Below the pieces are notes generated by a model that saw only the letters and a list, made by a program, of their open reading frames with translations, had not been told where the DNA came from and did not search any database. This document shows positions 10,634 through 20,593 of a stretch of 64,000 nt of DNA, one piece after another (position 1 is the stretch's first letter; each line of letters starts with the position of its first letter). Position numbers and translations under genes: made by a program. Source of the stretch: Paraphoma chrysanthemicola (taxonomy: Eukaryota; Ascomycota; Dothideomycetes; Pleosporales; Phaeosphaeriaceae); contig JAGMWG010000011.1 of NCBI GenBank assembly GCA_020744225.1, positions 310,001 through 374,000 of the forward strand, given 5' to 3'.

Positions 10634-11521
10634 CTACTCGTAGAATACCAAGCACCTCACCTCGATGCTCTGCCGTCCGGGCGCATCCACAGGAGTCTGC
10701 GGATCAGCAAACGCAGTATGTGGTGTTCGTACTGCCAATCCCTTCTTTCCATTCGGCATTCCCTCGCCCCAGCTGTCGAAGCACTTCAATAGCAAGACCT
10801 CCTCAGGCGTCATATCCTTCTGGTAGTAAAACTTGTGCTTCTCGTTCGGCGCTACTGCCATTGTCTCGCCTCGTACCTCGTAGCCATCGGTGGAAGTATA
10901 GTTGTTCGGGTCAGGCAGCTTTTCCTTGCCGCGGTCATCGACGTCAGCTGAGTCGGCCCGCTTAGGATATAGCAAATCCGTGGCGATGAAGTCGTCTGGC
11001 GAGGTCGAGCGCCAGTCGATTACAGCGAGGGGGTGATCTGATGCTGGGTTCTCAATGGGCCGCCACACGTTTATGATCTGGTATCGACCTTTGACGAGCT
11101 CGTCGGCTTCGGTTGGCGAAAGGTGTCGCCGAACACGGGCCTCCGCTGCGCCAGGTGTTTGATCCACGTGAACCTGCTGCACAGGCTGGCGTGGCGAATC
11201 CTTGACCCGACGCCGGATGGTGTGGTCGAAGATGACGACTTTCTTGACTCCAGTGAGTTTGTCGCGAAGCAGATTCTCCACCTCTTGGTAGTATCCTTCT
11301 CTTACAGCGGAGTCGTCGGTGAAAAGCTTCTCCTTTGCAGGATATTTGTAAACGGCAAAACCAGAATTATCGGTGCTGTAGTCTTGCTCTCTACCGCGCA
11401 GGTTGTGCACTTCCCGACTGTGCTCCCTTCGCACGAAGTTGTTTCCTGGGCCATCAACCTTGCTCCAGGGCTTCGTCTCGTAAGAAGTGGGATCAATGTG
11501 GAAGAAGGATGCAGTGGTCAT
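10634..11521 (-). CDS. CmcJ/AsaB-family oxidoreductase, 295 aa
   Basis: The protein has the marks of the fungal CmcJ / AsaB / GA4-desaturase-like family: a VVIFDHTIRRR block at about 95-105, VHVDQTP with H118 and D120, a later INVWRPI, and LAVIDWRS. Members are about 280-300 residues and act in cephamycin-type methoxylation, aspergillic-acid-type hydroxylation and related steps, probably with iron; most are uncharacterised. The start at 11521 is chosen because it gives the family length and follows a C/A-rich leader. The frame stays open for another 105 codons to an ATG at 11836. That extension looks like translated leader, although it is rich in Arg and Ser like a mitochondrial presequence. 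No biosynthetic partner genes are adjacent. Confidence 0.75.
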   Translation of the reverse strand: MTTASFFHIDPTSYETKPWSKVDGPGNNFVRREHSREVHNLRGREQDYSTDNSGFAVYKYPAKEKLFTDDSAVREGYYQEVENLLRDKLTGVKKVVIFDHTIRRRVKDSPRQPVQQVHVDQTPGAAEARVRRHLSPTEADELVKGRYQIINVWRPIENPASDHPLAVIDWRSTSPDDFIATDLLYPKRADSADVDDRGKEKLPDPNNYTSTDGYEVRGETMAVAPNEKHKFYYQKDMTPEEVLLLKCFDSWGEGMPNGKKGLAVRTPHTAFADPQTPVDAPGRQSIEVRCLVFYE

Positions 11522-12235
11522 GTTGAAAGGATGTGTTTGAGTGGTCTGTGATGTGGAGTTCGAGCGGGATGGTGTTGTGGTTATGTACTGTTTGCTTAGA
11601 AATGGGCGGGTGCGGGCATGACGCCACCATGGTAAGCTCTGGCCGAGATGCTCACGATGCGGCCAATCAGGCCCGTTTCTCGGCGAGCTGAATAACGCGG
11701 AAAGAACCGCACAGCCATTGCTTGTAAGCTGACTGCTACGAGTAGACGACAAAACCTCAGCTCGTGAGCTAAATCGAGAGATTCCTCTGTGCGCCTTGGG
11801 AGCCTTATGGGCGAGTCTTTGCAGCCGGCCTGACATGGTAATTCAGACTGAAAGTGTTGTGTTGTAGCGGTGGTGCCTTGCAAATGCAATCAATTGTAAC
11901 ATGTACGACTGGAAATGGCAAGACGAGCCCCACTTCAGGCCATTGAGATCTAAGAGTGCGCAGTACATTGGATGAGTAGGGCAGATCACCTTACAAAGCG
12001 CGATTAGCCAATTTAGATGACAAAGTACACTGCAGTTACGTCATCAAAGTGTTCGAGTGAAGGATCTGGGGAGATATCTCGGCTTTTAATGCAGACGGAG
12101 GCTGACGTGCTCCCATTGGAGAGGAGGTTTCCCCGCAAGCCAGCGGCTCTGACGTGCCGCCACCACCCGTCCAGCGTCGAAAATGTATAGTGCTGGAGCA
12201 ATGCGTGTGGCAATTGTTGTTCGCACCATTGCAAC
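11522..12235. other. Divergent promoter region
   Basis: Between the minus-strand oxidoreductase and the plus-strand F-box gene. The left 315 bp are open in frame with the oxidoreductase. Otherwise nothing recognised. Confidence 0.5.
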
Positions 12236-13497
12236 ATGCCGCGACACGTGAGCGACGATGATGAGCCCCTTGAAGACACCACTGCTGCCCTGACTCTCCA
12301 CAACAAGCGTACCGAGCGTATGCAGCGGAAGAAGGTGACGCGCGACAAGAAACGCGACGCCATTGTCACCCTCACCAAGCTCCCCACCGAGCTCATCCTC
12401 GAGTCGCTCAAATGCCTTGAGCCACACGATGTCTTCCGCTTCAGCTTCGTCAATCGCCGCTTCCTCAGTCTCGTCGTCGCCAACGCAAGCGTCATCGGAG
12501 ATGCCATCATCGCGCGCCGTTACACCATCCTCAGCCAGTGCTTTCCAGTACCCAGGCTCCTCTCCAGCGTTGAACCCTCGCTGCAGGATTTGTTGACAGA
12601 TGTAGGGCGGCAGGCGCAACTGGGCATACACAAGCGACCTTACCAGCACATCCAGTCGCCCGACGCAGAGCTGCTTTGCACCTGTCTGACGTGCATCCTG
12701 ACGTGGAACAATCTGGGGCTGGTGCTCGATTTTGCGCACTGGCAGGACAATCTCGATACTGGGCAGCCCATACCGATGATAGCACGAGGCACGACACCAG
12801 AATGGAACAGCGCCCTCATCGCACGCAATGCGCGGATAGCTTGGCGGGCCGTGGAGAACTCACTTTGGCATGCGCGCATACTCGAAGCCCACCTGGACAG
12901 CACCGTGCGCGCCATCCGGCGACACGCAAAAAACAAGGGCAATAAGAGGACTCACGTTGCCATGACCGACGAGGACGCTGCGTCTGGTACCGACAGCTTC
13001 CTGGTCAAACATGGCCCTCTGAGCCTGGAGTTTCCCTACCACCGGGACGAGTACTACATGCTGTGAGCACTACCAACCCCACAACTGTAGCCCCTTCTGA
13101 CAGCTCGCAGCGAGGCATATCTCCCGAACCGGTGGTGGAGGAAGATCGAGGGGCGATGGATATACACTATTGCAGGATCACATGAGCGCGATCTCGAGCT
13201 CGTCCAGCGACTTTCCAAAAGGTAACGCGGCTTTCACATACCTCGCCCAGCCTCAACTGTGCGCGTGCTCATGAAATACTTGTGCATGTCTGCAGATGCA
13301 TTCTTGCACACCATTTCGAAGTGCTGCTGATTCAGCGCAGTGATCAACTCGCCCAATTGACCCACATGATGGCCTGCATCGATCAGGACAACTGGATGAC
13401 GGATGTGCTTCACTTCAAGTCTTCCATGTTCTCTCGCGAGTTTGAGAAAGCGTCCCGAGTAGCGCCACGTCTGAAATACTACGCTGCTGTCGTATGA
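12236..13497 (+). CDS. F-box domain protein, 379 aa, three exons
   Basis: Exons 12236-13062, 13111-13221 and 13296-13497 (introns of 48 and 74 bp, both phase 2) give 379 residues. The F-box lies at about 45-85 (TKLPTELILESLKCLEPHDVFRFSFVNRRFLSLV region), beginning with the usual L-P-x-E-L-x-L-x-x-L pattern. It would bind Skp1 and bring a target to an SCF ubiquitin ligase. The C-terminal region has a conserved-looking CTCLTCILTWNNLG segment, 'PNRWWRKIEGRW' in the second exon and a 'HFEVLLIQRSDQ' block in the third. This arrangement is common in uncharacterised Dothideomycete F-box proteins. Exon 1 ends at a TGA if not spliced, so both introns are needed to reach the conserved tail. Confidence 0.8.
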
Positions 13498-13974
13498 ACA
13501 TTGCATGATCGATGCTTGAAGCGGACGACGCCAGCAGCATCGTCTCATTTGACCTATACATTCCTCCTATCTCGGCAAGTGTCGGCATTTTACAATCCTC
13601 GCACTTCTCCCCATGGTGCGGTGCGGGTAACGGCAAGCTGTATCATTATTGCCGTTTATCCCCGCTCACCCCTCACAACCTCGGACGTCATCTATGCCTA
13701 CTAGACGTGAACTGGCCCATCGGTCGACATCCCGAAAGACTGCTTCGCTCAATTGTATCTTCGCGCCAGCTCGAAGTCTTTTACAACTATGGAGCCTTTG
13801 CATAGGGCGTGAGTCTGCATCCGCTTATCGATCTCTTTCCTCTCTCGTTCAACGCTAAGCTATCGCACTTTGCTTCATGACTCAACTTGTTAGCTGAATC
13901 CAAACTTTGAGTCTTCACTTTCTACACATAAAATATTTGATTGGCACATTGTGCTTGCATCTGGCTCAGCGACA
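13498..13974. other. Intergenic, promoter of MFS permease
   Basis: Short frames only. Upstream region of the permease starting at 13975; no TATA box close to the ATG is convincing. Confidence 0.4.
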
Positions 13975-15434
13975 ATGATGAACTCCCTGGAAAGCAGCCA
14001 TAAGGTGGATGATATCGAGGTCGGGGAGAAGTCCGATACATCGACACATCACGACCATAGCAGCACACCTCACCCTCACAAAGATGGCACGCAACACCAT
14101 CTGTCAAGAACCAAGTCGAGACCTTCGGCAGCTCTGTCTCGAATTGCAAGTCGAATAACGACGCGCTCAATCCGCGACCCGGGCCCACCACCGGATGGAG
14201 GTGTACTTGCCTGGACGCAGATCTTTTGTGCATGGCTGGCCATTATGAACACGTGGGGTTTCGTCAACTCATTTGGAGCTTTCCAACCTTACTACGAGAC
14301 AATTCTTCCCGAGCCAGCATCGACGATATCCTGGATCGGGAGCGTGCAGGCGTGTCTCTTGTTTTCACTAGGCACGTTAAGTGGTCGCGCGCTAGATCGC
14401 GGCTGGTTCAGGCCGACAGTTGCAATTGGTATTGTCATCCAGATTCTGGGCATGTTTGCTCTAAGTGCGGCCAAAACGTACTGGCAGTTCCTGCTCACAC
14501 AAGGCTTCTGTACTGGCATTGGAGGCGGAATCTTCTTCGTGCCAATCATGGGACTCTGCTCAACGTATTTCTCGACACACCGAGGCATGGCTCTCGGCAT
14601 CGTAACGTCTGGCAATTCGTTCGGTGGCATCATCTATCCCCTTGTTGTACGTCAGCTGCTAGACAAGGTCGGCTTCGGCTGGACAGTCAGGGTGCTCGCT
14701 TTCATCAACGTTGCATGCCTGCTGGTTGTGATTGCTTTCATGAAGCCGCGCCTACCACCGCGGAGGACAGGTCCGCTTATTGATTGGGAGGCATTCAAAG
14801 ACGCGCCATACTGCTTGCATGTGCTCGGCATGTGCTTTCTCATGCCGCCAGTATATTGTGTATTTTACTACGTAAGTCCAAATCCATACCGCCCAACCGA
14901 ACTTTACACTAACTCTTCTAGATTGCCTCTTTCGCACGAGATACCCTCGATATGCCTTACACTACGTCCCTCAACCTTGTCATCATCCTCAACGGTGTCG
15001 GCATTCCCTCACGCGTCCTGCCCGGCTACATCGCAGACCGCTTCATCGGCGTGCTCAACGTGCTCGTCCTTTGTCTCATCGGCAATATCATCATCCTCTG
15101 GTCCTGGCTTGCTGTTAACAGTATCCCCGCCTACTATGCCTGGACAGTCCTCTACGGTCTCTTCGGTGCAGCATTCCAATCCCTCTTTCCAACTACCATC
15201 GCAGCATATTCAACAGATATCACCAAGACGGGAACAAGACTGGGAATGGCGTTTACGGTCATTGGGTTTTCGGCATTGGTTGGCGGTCCGATTTCCGGCG
15301 CGCTGTTACAGGCTGCAGATGGGGACTATACGGTGCCGATTGCGTGGGCGAGTTCGAGCACGGTCGTGGGAACGGCCTTGTGTGTTACCGCACGGTGTGT
15401 CAAGTTTGGATGGAAGATTTGGATTAGATGTTGA
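13975..15434 (+). CDS. MFS transporter, monocarboxylate-permease (MCT/MCH) type, 469 aa
   Basis: Exons 13975-14871 and 14922-15434 (50-bp intron, GTAAGT donor, phase 0). The signature before the first membrane segment is PPPDGGVLAWTQIFCAW, followed by NSFGAFQPYYE, which marks fungal MCT-like permeases (yeast MCH family). A hydrophilic 75-residue N-terminus precedes about 12 membrane segments; STISWIGSVQ and GIGGGIFFVP are typical of segments 2 and 4. Without splicing the frame loses the second half, and the spliced protein has normal family length. Substrates in the family range from carboxylates to riboflavin; none can be assigned here. Two ATGs in tandem (13975 and 13978) make the exact start uncertain by one residue. 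Confidence 0.85.
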
Positions 15435-15625
15435 AACACCAGACGACCATGAAAATCATGCAATATATAGAGGAAGATATAATAAAAGAAGCATAAATGT
15501 AACAGGCTAAAGAACCACGAAGAAATTTCTCTTCCACCAAATCGGCATTCCTTGGCTCTTCGTCACTACCATTTCCACCAAACCATATCCCATCACACCC
15601 TCACCTTCCACAACCGCTCCACCCC

Positions 15626-16108
15626 TCAATCCCACGCCCCCTTCATCCTCTCCGCCATCCTCTCCAGCTCCTCCTCTCCCCCATCAATCCCATACTCCCT
15701 AACCAACCCCTCAATCCTCTCCCACCTCTCCCCATCCCTCCCATCAAACCTCCTCCTCCTCTCTTCCACAACTCCTATCCCCGCCTCCACACCCACAAGC
15801 GACAAACTCACCAACACGCCCTGCCGCGCGTGCTCGATGCTCGCGACCTCGTTGCGCAGAAATGCGAGCAGAGTGCTGATGTTCCGGTGCATGCGGGCTT
15901 CGGGCGTGAATGTGCTTGCGGACAGCGTGCCGCGGACGTCGTGCCAGAATAGGCGGGAGATTTGGGTGATTTGGGCAAGCGTGGTGTGGGAATGGGTGGA
16001 GAGGTGGAGGAGGTAGGCGTGCAGGGTGGAGGCGAGGTGGATGTCTGGTGATGCTGTTGGGGAGGAAGTTGGGGATTGGGTGTTTGTGGGTGCAGTAGTA
16101 GAAGGCAT
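15626..16108 (-). CDS. Unknown small helical protein, 160 aa
   Basis: Starts at the ATG at 16108 after an A/C-rich leader; the frame itself is open to 16231. A Ser/Thr/Pro N-terminus is followed by helices (TLHAYLLHLSTHSHTTLAQI, a RLFWHDVRGTL segment) and a charged, Glu/Arg-rich C-terminus. I do not recognise the family. The 3' half and downstream region are strongly pyrimidine-rich on the plus strand, continuing past the convergent permease end, so the gene call rests on frame length and an ordered central part. Confidence 0.45.
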   Translation of the reverse strand: MPSTTAPTNTQSPTSSPTASPDIHLASTLHAYLLHLSTHSHTTLAQITQISRLFWHDVRGTLSASTFTPEARMHRNISTLLAFLRNEVASIEHARQGVLVSLSLVGVEAGIGVVEERRRRFDGRDGERWERIEGLVREYGIDGGEEELERMAERMKGAWD

Positions 16109-16569
16109 TGTGGTGTGAATGGATGGGCTTGAGAGGGGTATAGTGAGGATGATAGATGGAGGTGGGTTATGTTGTTGGCGTTGGCAGGTTGAGTTGATGG
16201 GGCTGGGAGTTGATGAGAGCTGCATGTTCATCTACCGTGGATGGAGGCCTTTTACAGTGGAAAGCACAGGATGAAATAATCACGAGCGTGAACCGTGAAT
16301 GGCATGTGAAAGACTTGCGGTTGTTTGGCTTCCAAGGCTGCCATGCATCCGGGGTTGCTAGAACGTACGAGTATGGTCATGGACCATAGTTGTTTGTAGA
16401 CCATTCTATAGTGGTCAATGCAAACAGGGGTTGGGAATGAGTTTGGTTCAGCATACTTCTCACGCAGGTACGTACAGCCCGCAGCAAACTAATCGAGCAC
16501 GTGGGGGCCACATCACGGTATTTATACGCGTTTCTCCCGTCTCATATGTTCCTCATGAACCAGTTCAAC
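16109..16569. other. Divergent promoter region
   Basis: Between a minus-strand and a plus-strand small gene. A TATTTATA element sits at 16519-16526. Nothing else was recognised. Confidence 0.45.
16519..16526 (+). promoter_or_regulatory. TATA-like element
   Basis: TATTTATA lies 44-51 bp before the chosen ATG at 16570. It supports that start over earlier in-frame codons at 16546 and 16555. Confidence 0.4.
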
Positions 16570-17229
16570 ATGCCCCGAGACGCATCAACTGCACAGCCAC
16601 TCGTTCAACCGCCAGGTCCACAACCTACAGTTCAGCAACCTCCCACTCCTCAACCTGTCACCACAGCACTATACACAGACCTCGTCAGCTCATACCGCTC
16701 CTACCTCAACCGCAGCATCGAAGCCTACACCACCACCATCTCCTCTGCTCAACACTACCTCAAAACCTCAGCCGTCCACCAAAATGCCTCCCAATCCAGC
16801 ACCCGGTGGGTTCAAATTGTTGCAAAAGAATGCGGAAACATTGTCCAGGTGCTCAACCAGAACCTGGCTGAATGCAACAACCTCGAGCGCGTCTTTCTTG
16901 ATGTGGTGAAGAAGAAAAAGGCCGCTGTTGTGAACAAGTACATACAGAACCAGGCTACTAAGCTGCGCGCGGTGTTCAAGAAGATGGATAAAAAGCTCGC
17001 GGGCCCGACAGAGACGCTCGGTGGGGTGGAGGGGTATGGGTGGAAGGAAGCTATGAAGGAGGGCGAGGAGAGGATCATGGCGCCGGAGTTGACGAGGCGG
17101 ATTGAGCAGGTGTTGGGGATGTTGGATGATGAGAGGTTTGCGCGGGATAAAGAAGATTGGAGGGGGGTTGATGAGGAGGGGGGTGCGCATGTGGATGAGA
17201 ATTTGGGGGATCCGGAGATGGAGAGGTAG
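16570..17229 (+). CDS. Unknown helical protein, 219 aa
   Basis: A Pro/Gln-rich N-terminus (VQPPGPQPTVQQPPTPQP) leads into a helical body: DLVSSYRSYLNRSIEAY, then NIVQVLNQNLAECNNLERVF and a basic helix (VVKKKKAAVVNKYIQNQ). The acidic C-terminus ends EEGGAHVDENLGDPEMER. I do not recognise it. Single exon; the start is chosen from the TATA distance and a good context, and could be 15 or 24 nt earlier. The neighbour on the left is divergent and also unknown. Confidence 0.5.
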   Translation: MPRDASTAQPLVQPPGPQPTVQQPPTPQPVTTALYTDLVSSYRSYLNRSIEAYTTTISSAQHYLKTSAVHQNASQSSTRWVQIVAKECGNIVQVLNQNLAECNNLERVFLDVVKKKKAAVVNKYIQNQATKLRAVFKKMDKKLAGPTETLGGVEGYGWKEAMKEGEERIMAPELTRRIEQVLGMLDDERFARDKEDWRGVDEEGGAHVDENLGDPEMER

Positions 17230-17519
17230 TTTATGCGCGGTGGGATAAAAGTGATGAGGACGAGATTGGGGCAGTGGAGGACGAAATATATCTCTTGAGA
17301 TATCCCTCTACGCCCGCAAGTGTTCATCGTGCTGACCATGTCATGCTCTGATAACACAAATGTTGCGCCAGACGAATGTGTTGCTAGAATCAAACCAAAC
17401 CATACTTAAATCCAGCTCGCGATCATTTCCATGACGTACGCGCCATGATACAATTGCCGGCTGCAGTTCCAGAACCGAGACGAATATCCTACAAAGTAAG
17501 CTCCGCACAAGACAGCTGC

Positions 17520-18265
17520 GCAGCAATACATTCAGTCGATCAGAGCATCCAGGCTCCGCGGGCGACGTATCAAATGTCGACTCATATTACTTCGGGTGGT
17601 GAGTAAGGCGACACATGGCGGCAATGACTAGTCCGACTGCTACACGTCGTTGCGGATATCTATCATGAAGCGTTGGTCATGTGGCGGAGCAGAGTCGCGC
17701 TGTTGTCACGGCTCGACATTGTTTCCCCTTCTTGCACGGCTTTCCTGGTGATGCTAGATGCAAAGTCTCCAAGCACAACACCTGGGTATCCGTGCGACTG
17801 AGGCCCGCTGAGAAATACGTTCGCTGGCCATATGTCGCGATGCAGCACCCAATTTCACCTGTTTTGAGCTTGCCGTGAGGGTCCTGGGCCGTTGTGCAGG
17901 TGTAGCAGCGCATTGGTCAAGAGAACGAATATATGCCAGATGAAGCTCTGCGGAAATCTCCTTTGATCCTGCTTGTATTTGTCGAATCGGAAAATTACGT
18001 GTAAACAGCAGCTTCCCCACTAGCGGGGATGAGGTAACGATCTTTGTGTATGGTGATGTTAGGATGACCGCGGCAGATGCTGAAGGACTTCGATCTCGGG
18101 TTGTGCCGTTTCGGACGTCACTAAATTTCAGTGCTCTCTTTACATAATACGTACCACTATTGATGGTCCTGACGAGATAAATGCCCGCATTGAAGTTGCC
18201 GCTACCATCGCAACACCTGCTTTCGGCAGCTGGAAGAGCGGGCGAAAACGCTCACTGGCAAAGGT
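17520..18265 (-). pseudogene. Decayed serine/threonine protein-kinase gene
   Basis: Reading the minus strand gives the ordered pieces of a kinase domain in different frames. From about 18209 down: a glycine loop DGSGNFNAGIYLVR, the ATP-lysine strand YYVKRAL (Lys near 18138-18140), a glutamate-bearing EIEVLQHL, RGHPNI, a helix FPQSFIWHIFVLL followed by LLHLHNG, HRDIWPANVFL (17840 down), GDFA at the DFG position (17759-17767), and YSPPEVI with a later DI-YVARGAWML near 17520-17600. The pieces are broken by at least two single-base frameshifts, an in-frame TGA at 17855-17857 just before HRD, and several stops in the C-lobe. DFG has become DFA. Introns could explain one break but not all. No start codon or complete C-lobe remains. 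Confidence 0.7.
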
Positions 18266-19079
18266 CTTAGACTTTTCTCCTGTGTTGCTGTTGCGCTGCA
18301 TTTATCCTGATATCTGTAATCGATTGCAGAGGCTTTACGATATCCAAGCTCCAAAAGATGCCTATCGCCAGCAACCTGTTTGCCATGTATAGGCACTTTC
18401 GACGGCAGCTTCACATGCTTGACTGGTTAGTTCCAATAACGTTCCGCCAGTATTTTGACAACGGGACGGGCAGTTAGAAATGTCGTGACCAAGCGTGCTG
18501 TTTACGCTGACAAGCGCAAGGACGTCGACTAGCAAGCGCTATCCAAGCGCGTGAGTGTCAAGCCTGGTAAATGTTGGTCGTGTTGACTAGTACAACCAAC
18601 ACGAGCGGACACATTCTTTGCGCCTTTTATTTTCAGCGTCGCATGACATTCCTTTGCATCCTTCTGTTCTTTTCTTATGCCCTTCCTTGCAGTACCATTT
18701 CTTACCGGCGTGTTATATGCCTGTGCGCATACAGGCTAATTCCAAACTCACGTTTCTCAATATCTCCGTGGAACCATAATCCCGGACTCCGACCCGATGG
18801 AACGTTTCTACATAAATCATTCCCATAATGGTCGCGCGCTAACAGTATTAACGTGCTGTTTCTGTCGGCTCCATAAGCAATTCTGTGTACAGTGAGCCGC
18901 GGCTCGTGTTGCCCATTGCGTCGGGGCTGAGCAAATGCACTTCAGCCTCCAAAGGATTTCGTCTCCTGCAGAGAGGACAAAAGGGTCGGCTCGCTGTCGC
19001 TCGTATCCGCCTCGAGTATGTTGCAGACGAATATAAAGCTCAACTCGAGATTTCTTGGTAGTCCAACAGTATCGAAGAC
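18266..19079. other. Gene-free stretch, promoter of DUF4360 gene at right end
   Basis: No coding signal. A TATAAAG box at 19032-19038 belongs to the next gene. The left end adjoins the kinase relic. Confidence 0.5.
19032..19038 (+). promoter_or_regulatory. TATA box of DUF4360 gene
   Basis: TATAAAG, 42-48 bp before the ATG at 19080. Confidence 0.5.
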
Positions 19080-19789
19080 ATGCATTCAAACATGTCGAGG
19101 ACTCTCACACTCTGTCTCCTTGCTCTTCTAGCATGCTCTACGTCGGCCATACCTGCTGCTGCTCCCATCCGCCCGCCTGCGGGAGGTGTCAAGTTGGCGT
19201 CCCTCGAAGTTGACTTGGATGGTGGCGGCTGCAAGCCTGGCGAAGCCTCAGTCTCTATTGCGCGAGACAACTCGGCTCTTACCATCATCTTTGACAAGTT
19301 CGAAGCCGCCGATGGTCCAAAAGCGGGTTCAGCCAAGAGTCGAGCATTCTGTAGAATTACAGTCGGTATAACCTCGCCCGGCTACGCCTTGGACATCAAT
19401 TCGGTCGACTTTCGCGGGTACGTGCTGCTTGACAAAGGTGTTGAAGCCAGTCTTGTTAGCCGATGGAAATGGGTGGATAAAAACGGCGTTGATTTGCCAG
19501 GCAAGGCGAGTCAAATATCAAAGCTGCGTGGAATGACGCCGCTGACAGCCAGTAGGGAAATGTCCAGAAAATTGTTCAAGGGCCGTTCAACAACGATGTG
19601 TTGCTGCACAAGAATGGTGAGCTATCAGACAACGAACCGCCAGTGTGCCAGAAGAAAGACGCAAAATTACAAATCAGTCTTTCCGCAACCGTATCGTCAG
19701 GTACCTCTCAGAAGAATGGGTATGTTCAAGGAAGTGCGCAAGATATTGGCTTCGGGGAGATATTGAATCTCTCATGGAATAAGTGTTGA
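19080..19789 (+). CDS. Secreted DUF4360 protein, 219 aa, with GC-AG intron
   Basis: An N-terminal signal peptide (LTLCLLALLACSTSAI) is followed by the DUF4360 pattern: a cysteine in GGGCKPG, an ALTIIFDKFEA strand, SRAFCRITVGITSPGYA and DFRGYVLLDKG. The family is made of small secreted fungal proteins of unknown role. The continuation (NVQKIVQGPFNNDVLLHKNG, NEPPVC and a final LSATVSSG region) lies in another frame. The only join that keeps both frames and uses an AG acceptor (TAG at 19555) needs an intron starting AAG|GCGAGT at 19506, that is, a GC donor. Exons are 19080-19505 and 19556-19789. Translation may start at 19080 or at the second ATG (19092). Confidence 0.75.
19506..19555 (+). other. 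Probable GC-AG intron, 50 bp
   Basis: Donor AAG|GCGAGT, branch-like GCTGACA, acceptor CAGTAG. No GT donor nearby gives the required frame shift (length 2 mod 3). Confidence 0.6.
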
Positions 19790-20593
19790 TGCAGTTCAGT
19801 GGTGTGCATATAGATCAATATGATTGTAAATCAGCCTGTCAAAAGGTAGTCAAACTGAGTCGGTACCTTGGTATACGCAGTCATTCTATCATTGACAGCG
19901 CGACATGATGCTAAAGGGGGCAATATGGTCTCCGCCGCGGCGCAGTTCACGTTAAACTCAATGCATGGAATGGTTGGCACATGAGTTTGAACTTGATGAT
20001 TATACAGTCAGGGCGAGTATGGTGTGGAGCAGGGGCGATGTGGGGCTGCCAAGGCTTATTCTGAATCGGAATGCATTACGTAAGCACTTTAGCGCCGATC
20101 GATTCAAGGCGGCCGGGTACCTTCCTGTCCACCTCCACTGGCACAGTTGGAGCTCGCAGAGTTACGCATACAGATCGCATGTATAATAAGATACAAGATA
20201 TCTCGAGGTCGACGGCCCATGCTCTTCAGAAGCAGTCATTGCCTGGCTAAGGAATGACTGCAATCTTTTCACCTGCTTACCATTTGCACATGCATCCCGC
20301 CTAGACAAAACGTACGGAGAGCAAGCAAGAATACGCCAACTTGTGAGAAGCAAAGATGTAGACACCGATCATACGCCTCAGGATCTCCACCTCTCATCCT
20401 GCTTTCGATGATGAACACCAGCAAGTTCAAAGTCTCGTAGAGACGAAGCTCCCCTCCACGCGCACTGGCTCGAATCGCAAGGCCAATGCTCCTAAGCCAT
20501 GCGTCAGTAGCGGTCTACACTCGGAGGAAAGCTGCAGTCGAACAATTCCCTTCAAAGCTCCCATATAAGACACGAGTCTGTTGATACAGTGTA
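19790..20593. other. Gene-free stretch between convergent genes
   Basis: Only short frames without motifs. It lies between the 3' ends of the DUF4360 gene and a minus-strand MYND gene. Confidence 0.5.
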
